A DNA stretch of 20,343 nt from Chalciporus piperatus (taxonomy: Eukaryota; Basidiomycota; Agaricomycetes; Boletales; Boletaceae): the NCBI GenBank assembly GCA_038093975.1, contig JBBPTG010000361.1, forward strand, positions 1 through 20,343, given 5' to 3'. The notes beneath the pieces are model-generated. The model searched no databases and was not told where the DNA came from. It saw only the letters and a program-made list of their open reading frames with translations. Every line of letters begins with the position of its first letter. Within the stretch, counting starts at the first letter, position 1. This document shows, piece after piece, positions 1-7,817 of this stretch. The position numbers and the translations under genes were made by a program.

Positions 1-1330
1 ATTGCATAGGAAGTCTCGGGGCAAATGAGGAGTTTGCCCTCGCCCCATTCCCTTCGTCGGAGGAATGCCCAAATATCATTGTACTCCCTTCTCTCCACCT
101 TGAGAGCGCGTATGTAATCTTCGGTATCATCCGTGAGCTTAGCTGCATCGAGGAAAAGGATGATCTTGTCAAAAGAAATGAACAGGTAAGAGTAAAACAG
201 CGGGTTGAAAGGGATGTCCGATCCACGCAAGTTCAATAAGTACGCTGTCGGAACGATGTCAGCAAAATCCAGCCTTGGCGTAGTACCACGTACCGATATT
301 AGATAAGGAAGTGACAAGAGTCCCAACGTGCATCTGCGCCGCAGTGGGCGGGGACTTTGAGTATGAGGGCACAGCTGGCGGCTGTGCTCGAATCCATTGT
401 CGGACCTCGGCAATCTTGGAAGATGCTTCCCGGCCCGTGAAGTCGATGGATTGAATGAAAATAGGCTCCTTGGAACGCATAGGCTTGTCCTTCCAACATA
501 GGTCGATGAAGTTCTGAGGCGGGAAAATCAACTCGCAACCTTTCGTGCTGAGCTTGGTCGTCAGTTGCGTGGCTTTCTCGTGCGAAAGCATTCGGGCATC
601 AATGCCTATCTTTGCATCTTTGGCACGATCCTTCGGGTTATTTTCAGAACCCCCGTCATGATCCATTTGCACGCCACGTACCACCAGCCATTCGGTCCAG
701 TCCTTCGGGGCGTCTACAGCGCCAGCTGGGATGAGATGCCAGTTGGAGTCCAACTCCTCGCGTGCTTGTACACGTAAGACGGCGAAGAAATCAGGAGATC
801 AGCAATGTACTCACCCAGAAATCCATTCTCTGCGTTTCTCACTTGGGGCGACGTATTCGGACTGGTGTGCATCTTCGCTAGGCATGACGCTGGTCGCAGG
901 GATTGAGTGAGGCGGAAGGTCGACCGACTGCATTACTTACCAATAGTCAAGCCCATCCTTCGTCGTAAGCTTTCGAATCTGTTCCAACCTGTCAGTGGTA
1001 TTCACCCGCTGCTTGATTGACTCTACGTCGTTTATTCTGCGTTCCAAGGCGGATCCGACGAGGGTACTCGAGGAATCGGTGGAGGAAAAGGCAGGTTGCT
1101 TGCTGCTGGTTGTTGAACTCGACGATGTACGAGTAGGTGAGTTATGTTGTGGCGGCGGCGCCCTGTCGGAACTTACTGAAGGGCTCCTGTCCAGAAGCTC
1201 TCCTTCCCCCTCTCTCGTCTTGCCAATCCCCCATCCATATCCCCATTTCCCGGGTCCTTTCGAATCAGATCTCGCCAACCCCGACCTAGTGCTATTCCCG
1301 CGAGAGAGCGGAGAGAACTTGGTTGGACTT
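1..1330 (-). pseudogene. Xaa-Pro aminopeptidase P, N-terminal part, internally deleted and cut by the window edge
   Basis: Cytosolic-type aminopeptidase P (M24B family) removes the N-terminal residue when proline follows. The visible part covers the N-terminal, non-catalytic creatinase-like domains; the metal-binding residues would lie beyond base 1. Recognisable pieces in order are VNTTDRLEQIRKL, MPSEDAHQSEYVAP, KRREWISG, then REELDSNWHLIPAG, IGIDARMLSHEKA, PPQNFIDLCWKDKP, PPAVPSYSKSP and AYLLNLRGSDIPFNPLFYSY. Introns fit at 940-890 and 293-245 (minus-strand GT..AG). The stretch expected between WISG and REELDSNW (normally FTGSAG through TDxRY, about 25-30 residues) is absent: a donor at 814 is followed within about 40 bases by the tail of the next exon (RVQAREEL). 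A Ser-rich, poorly conserved leader lies before about 1040 and the true start cannot be placed. Family identity is strong; calling it a pseudogene rests on the deletion. Confidence 0.8.
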
Positions 1331-1610
1331 TGATTGTTTGGAATCGCGAGACATCGTAAGCCTCCGAGTTAGAGTCGAATTCAAGTTTCTCCGGATTGGA
1401 GAGGATCCGGTTGGTAGAATACAATCCTGAGCGTACCAGTCGCCCAGAATGATGCGAATGGTTAGAACCTTGGCTTTCGGAACGACGTGAACGCTGAGAG
1501 CGATTATCGGATTTGTTCGAGGCAGTCTCTGACTTCTCTGAGTCGGTGCGAATGCGTGGACCGGCTTTCCTGAACTTTGCTCTGTTAGAAGTGAAGGGGA
1601 AACATATAGG
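1330..1610 (-). other. Unassigned Ser/Arg-rich open stretch between two gene fragments
   Basis: An open frame on the minus strand here encodes a hydrophilic run rich in Ser, Arg, Asn and Glu (RTDSEKSETASNKSDNRSQ and onward), ending near EAYDVSRFQTIKV. It is read between the decayed Brr2 piece and the aminopeptidase P piece. A possible acceptor AACAG lies near 1582-1586. The composition looks like protein-coding, disordered sequence, but I do not recognise a family and cannot tell whether it is a separate gene fragment, the leader of the aminopeptidase, or chance. Confidence 0.3.
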
Positions 1611-3005
1611 CGGTGGCGGAGGTGGAGGTGTGGAGGTCGTCAGGGTCCCTTGTCGCTGGTAAACGCGGCTGCAAATCCGCTTCTTCGATGTTAAGGAACC
1701 GGTCGGGATCGTTGTCGGCGGCACAGTGCAACAAGAGATCATCCACCGTCAAACGACATTGACGGCGTGAGGAGACAAAGACGAGAACGGGTTTCGAAGG
1801 GGCATATTCCACGGTGCGGGTTTGGACATGGCGATCATCAACGAAGGATAGTGAGGGATTGTGAAACTTTGAAGGTGGATGTCCATGTCGAGGGGTCGCG
1901 AGCTGTACGAAGAAAGATCGGTGAGTCCCCACATATTTATCAAATGCATTCGACTGCTTACCTTGGTGAGAAGTTGAAAATGGCATGCGAAGGAGCGCCA
2001 ATCCACTCCCCGAGGTCCCTAGCATTGGCAAGCGATACACCGCAGGCTACAACACGCGTCTTGATCTCTGTCTGCGCAGAAACATACCGCGTCCTCGAGA
2101 TGATCACTTCGTATGTTGGGCCAACTTCGCCTCCAACGAGTTGAACCTCGTCGGCGATGAGCAAGGCAATCGTCTGCACGTTCTTCCTCTGGCGCCATCT
2201 TCCAGAGAGAACGTCCCACTACAAATGTCATCAGCTGTTGACCGCTGAAGGAAAAACAAGCGAGTTGACGCTCACCTGCGTCGGCGTGCAAACAATGACG
2301 TCCCCCTTCTCCAACAACCTTAGATCAGCGCTCGTCTCGCCTGTCAAGCTCACAATCTCCTTCCCTCCTTGCACACCGCTGAACTTGCGCCGCCATTCCG
2401 TCACCCGTTGGTCGACCATCTCTTGGTATGGCTCCACACAAACCGCTCTCGAGTTGTCCTTCTTACTCCACAACCTCATCAACGCAAACTCCGCACAGAT
2501 CGTCTTCCCACTGCCGATGAACACATTCTCGTCGGAAGTGTAAAGGGCCTGGAAAACCTGCGTCTGGATCTTGTTGAACGTTTGAATCGTACTCGAGTAG
2601 ATCGCTTCGAATTCTTTGGTGTGTAGAGCGGAGAGGGGAAGAGGTTCGACGTCGAGGAGCGGTGTCGGTTGAGGGAACTTCTCGGGGAGGATGAGGTGCT
2701 TGAACGAGATGGGTAATCTCGTCTCTGCATGTAACCAACGATCGGATACGACGGTGATGTAGTAGTTGGGAGAGATGGGTTCGAACATCGGAACGGTAAT
2801 GGTGACGTTGTGTTCGTCCTGCGCGTAACGTTGTCGAAGGACAAACGTGTCATGGAAGAGAATGATTTCACCGTCGACATCTTCAACGATGATGATGAAC
2901 GACTCGGCACCGCCGTGAATCTTCTCGTCCCAGCGGAAATCGGGGACGATGGACAGGTCAATGCGGAGAAGCGACCGAGTGATGGGCTGGACTTGGGCTT
3001 GCTTT
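1600..3005 (-). pseudogene. BRR2: Fragment of pre-mRNA-splicing helicase Brr2 (end of first Sec63 unit and second helicase cassette)
   Basis: Brr2 is the roughly 2100-residue Ski2-like helicase of the U5 snRNP that unwinds U4/U6. Only about 430 residues are here: QAQVQPITRSLLRIDLS and PNYYITVVSDRWLHAE (end of the first Sec63 unit), IQTQVFQALY, a motif I, VCVEPYQEMVDQRV, GDVIVCTPTQ, WDVLSGRWRQRKNVQT, LLIADEVQLVGGEVGPTYEV (motif II), IHLQSFTIPHYPSLMIAM, and VDDLLLHCAADNDPDRFLNI. Introns fit at 2275-2219 and 1961-1903, so the copy is not derived from mRNA. Damage: the motif I loop reads ENVFIGSGKT, lacking A-P-T-G of the usual GAPTGSGKT (2505-2525). Between MSKPA and VEYAPSKP (about 1808-1822) the residues YLAI are lost and the frame shifts. 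Homology starts abruptly near 3000 and fades near 1620, so both ends of the gene are missing. A non-functional duplicate is the likely reading; the identification is secure. Confidence 0.88.
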
Positions 3006-3365
3006 GATGCTATAAATATCACAGTGGACAACTATTGGCGACCCAGCGTGGACCCTCAGTGCGAACGGGATGACCCCGGACGCAAATTAGGGCGCTGGGT
3101 AGGTCCTTCAGTCCAGCTGGGATGACCCCAACTGAAAATCCAGAGCCTAGCCGCATCAAAGAGAGGACTGTGAAAGGCGAGAAAGAAGACTCGCTCGCGG
3201 CTCAACATTCTCGCTATAAATAAATGAACCACGTGACCAAGTAAGGTAATAGGTACCAATAGCCTAAGTACACACATCGCCGAAGCGAAGCGAGGCATGT
3301 CTTGTTAATTATATTGATCCGGTACCGGTGGCGTCTAGTCTGTGGGTCCAGCGTTGTGCATGTCA
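3005..3365. other. Non-coding spacer between gene fragments, with a short direct repeat
   Basis: No coding homology is recognised here. Two imperfect direct copies of a roughly 30-bp unit ending in GGGATGACCCC lie at about 3047-3077 and 3100-3129. A CACGTG E-box-like hexamer occurs near 3231. An open frame continues from the ATPase piece into 3214-3365 but stops resembling the family after SIVPFDDDA, and is probably read-through. Confidence 0.4.
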
Positions 3366-3770
3366 AAAAAATGGCGTCGTCGTCGAAGGGGACAATGGAA
3401 CCGTCGGATTTCATGACAGTGCCACAGGAGCGGAAGAGGATATCAGGAGCACCCTTGGCAAGGAGCCATTTGCTGGTCTTCTTCTCGGAGTCACCCTTTG
3501 CGTCGTCGAATTCCGCGACCGTAAGCATCCGCTTGTTCTTAGAGTTGAATGGAATCTCAAATGGACGTCTCGAGTTATCTAAAAGGTAGGGGTATGGATG
3601 TTAGTAGTGGAAACGGAAGGCGCCTCGAAGAAATGCGTCGATGGGGTCTCCTTTGACGACACGGTCCTCGACTGGATCGTCGGCGGTAGCAATGAGTTGC
3701 TGTTCACCGTAGCACGGCACCGCCGCTTCCTGGGTAATAAGTGACTCGATGGACTTCATGATACGGCTGG
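3365..3770 (-). pseudogene. Fragment of a type II P-type cation ATPase (nucleotide-binding domain)
   Basis: P-type ATPases pump cations across membranes using a phosphorylated Asp intermediate. This piece holds only nucleotide-binding-domain motifs: VVKGDPIDAFLRGAF (the GDPxE-like motif), then FEIPFNSKNKRMLTVAEF and KWLLAKGAPDILFRSC (the KGAPD/E motif). The two halves are in different frames, separated by CTAAC...TTTTAG near 3555-3600, which looks like the 3' part of an intron although no good donor is close. No DKTGT phosphorylation motif, actuator domain or transmembrane segments are present. The wording EIPFNSKNK is closest to animal-type IIC/IID pumps, but the exact subfamily is uncertain. 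It lies on the same strand as the Brr2 and aminopeptidase pieces. Called a fragment because both ends of the gene are absent. Confidence 0.7.
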
Positions 3771-4326
3771 GCTCGGAGTGGCGACCTCAAACGCGAGACC
3801 GAACGAGCCTACAGCGTGGTATAAAAATCGGATGTCAATGCAATCAAAACAGAAAGGCGATCTGGCTGCCTTGATAAGAAAAACCCACCTGTACAGACAG
3901 AACACACACTGGGAAAATGGGTGGGCTGGCCGAGTCAGATGGATTGAATTGATGGGGATTCTTCGGGGATGTTGAGCGAGTCAGACTCCAGTGTTGGACG
4001 CTGCGGTGGACTCGCTGATCACGTGACATTTGCAGACTTCGGAAAGTTCAATTCCGTGACTTTTTGCGTTGCTGGAGGTTGTTGGGTTCTTGCGGGCTGC
4101 TCCTTCGGGGGGACGGGGTACGCTCGACGGCTGACTGCCGCGTACAGTCGGAGCCCGCGCCGCCACCCCTCAGTTGCATGGGGAGAAAAACATAGGCGCA
4201 TGGCTAATCTAATGCCAGTGGGGCGGGTTTGCAAGCGAGGTAGACTCGGATGGTTACAACAACATCTGAATATACCTCACTCATCAACCATTCTGCACAC
4301 TCTCCCTGAGTAACAATATTATTCTG
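3770..4326. other. Intergenic stretch, no gene recognised
   Basis: Open frames here are short and show no family resemblance. A CACGTG palindrome sits at about 4020-4025 inside GATCACGTGAC, and a small hairpin CGGAA/TTCCG flanks AGTTCAA near 4040-4056. Composition changes from GC-rich to AT-rich near 4260-4330, which probably marks the approach to the left end of the Plavaka element. No convincing terminal inverted repeat or target duplication was found by eye. Confidence 0.4.
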
Positions 4327-7300
4327 TTAAAAAGCTAGCTGATATGCATGGTAATCAGAAAATTTGTTGACATAATAGGCAGAGAAGGCAAAAAGAGAAT
4401 TAGTGTAACTGAAATCTCGAGGAATAGGGGTGTTTCCATAAACTGGAATCAAATGAGCAGGACGTAAGATACTGTCCACAGAAATGACAGAGACCAGGTG
4501 TTTTCCATGAGAATCAAATTCTGGTGCTACCATCCACATCCCAGTTTTAGGGCATGGATGATCTCCAATAATGTCAAACCAGCGCACTAAAGCACAAGAG
4601 TATTGAATGTTAAGAAATTTGAATGAAAAAAATGAAAGAACTTGGCCAATATACAGCCCATCAATACCTGGTAGACTAGAGTCTTTTTCAATGAAAACAC
4701 AATCAAACCTTGCAGCATTTGTGTTTCTCCAAGATAGAGAGGCATAAATACGCTGCCTATGCATCCCTCCAGTTCCACAACGCTCACTAGGAGCATAGAA
4801 TGTGGCAGTGGCTGATGAGTAAGAGTATCCTCTGGTGATAATTGAAGGATATTCATCAGGAGCATTAGTAGCATCAGGATGACGTTGCTCATACACAAAA
4901 CATGCCACAAGGCTGGACAGCTCTGGACAGCAAACATGATTGCCTATCTCCTCAAAGGTTTGAAGATGTCTGGGAGCTATTACAGGATTTAATATTAAGG
5001 TAAACAAAAGAGGAGACAAATTAAAACTTACAGGCTACTTTGGCTAATTGAACCCATGCCTCTACTTCATCTTCAGCTTCTTCAGCTTCATTCAAGTAGG
5101 TATCATCTCTATATCCTTCCTCTTCATAGGGCTCAATATCATTCCATTGATCAATATCTTCAATTGAAGGCAAATTGAATAATCCTGATAAAGAATTGAA
5201 TGAATAAAACATTATTATTGAATGATATAGGACACACCTTGTGCAAGATGTGCATTTCTATAGGAGATCAGATTATCCAGTCGCTGATTGATGACAAGAA
5301 TTTGGTTTAAAGGATCATTGTGGTTTGAGCGCCTATAAGGTTTCTTGACAGCAGTGATGTGCTTGGATTCAGTGAGTGATGAACAGAGTCCATTGGGGGC
5401 ACCGAAAAGTTGGATATGCTGTTGATAGTGTTGTAGAGAATGGATACGAGGAATTGATATCCCAGAAGGACGGATTCCACAGGCTTCAAAGATGGAACGG
5501 TGGGTTTGGAATCGTTGCAAAGCATCTTCTAGTCCTTGAAGATCTGTTTCATTGAGAGACTGTTTGCGGACAATATAGCAAAAATCCATAAAGGCAGCTA
5601 TGGCTTGTACCATCTGATCTGGTACATAATTTGCAATTGCTGGCAAATAAACCTATATTTAAATGAATTAAGTTGCTTGAAGAGAAGAGAAAACAAAGAA
5701 ACATGAATAGAGTATGAAGGCTAAGCAACTTACTTTCATAAGAGCTTTGGAATCATTGCCAGTCCACTGTTTGAATCCTCGACCTTGTGGGAATCGTCTT
5801 AATCCAGGAAAAGATGGAACAGCTGCAATACTTGTTCATGAATATCATTAGCAATAGTAGACATATCCAGGTTTTAACACACATACCGACGATCAATATC
5901 TGCCAAGATAGAACTAGCATTGTCGTAGTGCTGTTGTATATATTGCTCTACCCATGCAACCAGATGGTCTTTGAAGGTTCCTTTGATAATTTGATGTAGA
6001 ATATCAGGAGAGATCAATTCATGAATATTTGCCCTTGGAAAGCTCGCAGTAAAAGGCTGGAAAATGCATAAACATGGTCTTTACCACAATATCATCAAAG
6101 TACCTACCAAGATACCATCAACAATACCATATTTTTTCCATAGATCAGTGGAGTTGAGTAATTCCATCACCAGTCTTGTGTGATCATGATTACGAGGTGT
6201 AGGTGTTGACTCATCCAAAGTATTTCGATTGGCAAGACATCTTGAAGAATAAATCACCAATTTATTTGAAGCGAAAATTGAATGCACCTACTTGGGACAC
6301 CATCCTTGAACAATACATGATAAAAGAACTTGCTCAGGGTAGTCAGCAATGTATGGCCCAATACCATATATCACTCTTCTGTAGTGCCCATCAGCACATA
6401 AGGTAACTTCAGGTTTCGACATGGCAGTTCGTAAAGGTTCAAGAGCTGCCTGCAAAGAGGCATGAAATAGTTGACGTCGAAAATTCCGAAATTCTAGATT
6501 GTTTTGAAACTCCTGATCAGCTTGAGATATTATATCAGTAACATATCATAGGATATATATGAATACTAACTTTTGGGTATGGCCAAAAATCCCAACAAGC
6601 CAATACCTGATCCATGACTACGTCGGACATCATTGTGAATATTGCCAGTTGAAAGATAAAGTGGCCAATACTCATTGTTGCCAGTTGCAACAGAAACTGT
6701 GGTCTTGTCACTTCCCAAGATAACAGGGACAAACATAGCTCCATGGTTTTCCTTTTCCTCTGAAAGAATATTCTACATATAGTATGTATTCAAGTTTAAT
6801 AGAGATTCATCAAGATACTGAAGAACTCACACATTGCTCCCAAGCCCAATTTCCTGTCATAAAATCTGACCATATACGTTCCTGATCATCTCCAAATACT
6901 TGATGTGGACAGTAGTCAATGTGATCCTTGAACTCTGGGCAAGCAAGCTGCTCTTGAACAAGGGATTTGGAATCACGAAGTATGAGCTGGTATGTGGTCC
7001 TTTTCCAAGTAGGAAGAGTTTCATCCTCCAGATCCGCATCAGCATAGTTGAAGGAGAATGATTGCCAGGTTTTTGAAGCATCAATCTCATCAATTTTCTG
7101 ATAAAGATCCTTGGCTGAAGCAAAAGGAGGCTCTTTGGGCTTGGAGTCATCATTGAGGGAATCCCAAATTTGCATCAACTCATCTATTTGAGCTCCAGGC
7201 ATTTCATTCTTGCGAAAGAGAAAGTCTGCAAGCCTAAAGTGGGCCTGACTAGAAAATGGATGCCAAGGATTTTTTGTTTGGGGATGATTAGAAGGAGGAG

Positions 7301-7643
7301 GGGGAGCATTGTCTGGTAGATCATAGCCATCAATGTCACAAGGGACACCTGGACATATCAGGTCCATAAATATCAATCTGGATAGAATTTAAAGCCTACC
7401 ATTTAGAATTGGATGAGGAGTGTAATAGGAGCCATCATGATGTGGTTGTGAGTTGTGCTCTACATTGACCTCTCCATGCACAGAATGTGGCTGAGGTTGA
7501 CCCCTTTGAGCCCTTGTCCTCCGAGGATCATGGATATTTCGCTTGTGCTCCAAAAACCTTACTTGGGTCACAAAACCCCTTTTACATGATGGCCCAATAG
7601 GATCAACACAGAAGTATTGACGAGGCTTGAAAGTTGAAGCCAT
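4327..7643 (-). CDS. Plavaka-family transposase, 10 exons, apparently intact
   Basis: Transposase of the Plavaka group of fungal cut-and-paste elements. The model starts at ATG 7643 and stops at TAA 4329-4327. Introns (minus strand) are 7399-7349, 6830-6758, 6570-6521, 6291-6241, 6107-6057, 5886-5831, 5733-5653, 5237-5185 and 5031-4977. The exons total 2796 nt, or 931 aa plus stop, with no frame break seen. An N-terminal C2H2-like finger (C-x8-C, H-x4-H around residues 8-30) is followed by PCDIDGYDLPDNAPPPPS, LADFLFRKNEMPGAQIDEL and DFMTGNWAWEQ. Next come VPVILGSDKTTVSVATGNNE, LEFRNFRRQLFHASLQAALE, CADGHYRR, FPRANIHELISPDILHQIIK, then GTFKDHLVAWVEQYI, SFPGLRRFPQGRGFKQWTGN, LTESKHITAVKKPYRRSN and, near the C-terminus, QRIYASLSWRN and ALVRWFDIIGDHP. 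An acidic Glu/Asp run (about residues 700-730) precedes the C-terminal block. The block is AT-rich against GC-rich flanks, consistent with an insertion. Element ends are not resolved. Confidence 0.9.
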
Positions 7644-7817
7644 GTATCTACTTAATCACTGATAGTAAAGTAATTAATGGCAAAAAAATTAAAGTCGTGT
7701 TGCACGACTTGTGTTTGTCACCCACATTGTTTGTATCACGCGGAACTTAGGGACACGCTCACCCGCGTCTCAAGGTACCTTCACTGCTCGTCCAACCTTG
7801 CGCTTACTCAGCATCGA
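7644..7817. promoter_or_regulatory. Divergent intergenic region between transposase and DUF6532-like gene, with a perfect hairpin
   Basis: Only 174 bases separate the two divergent start codons, so both promoters must overlap or be shared here. A perfect 8-bp inverted repeat with a 3-base loop, AAGTCGTG-TTG-CACGACTT, lies at 7692-7710 directly after an A/T-rich run. The AT-rich to GC-rich change falls about 7715-7740, so the right end of the Plavaka element probably lies inside this interval. Promoter function is inferred from position only. Confidence 0.4.

Noticed and set aside
937..2143. Plus-strand open frames of 112 and 125 residues opposite the gene fragments
   Set aside because: They are antisense shadows of the aminopeptidase and Brr2 coding segments and show no family resemblance.
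4035..4060. GTTCAATTCC as a tRNA B-box
   Set aside because: The surrounding stem puts GTTC in the wrong place for a T-loop, and no acceptor stem, D-arm or anticodon arm could be built around it.
7692..7710. The hairpin as a Helitron 3' terminus
   Set aside because: No CTRR end follows at the expected short distance on either strand.
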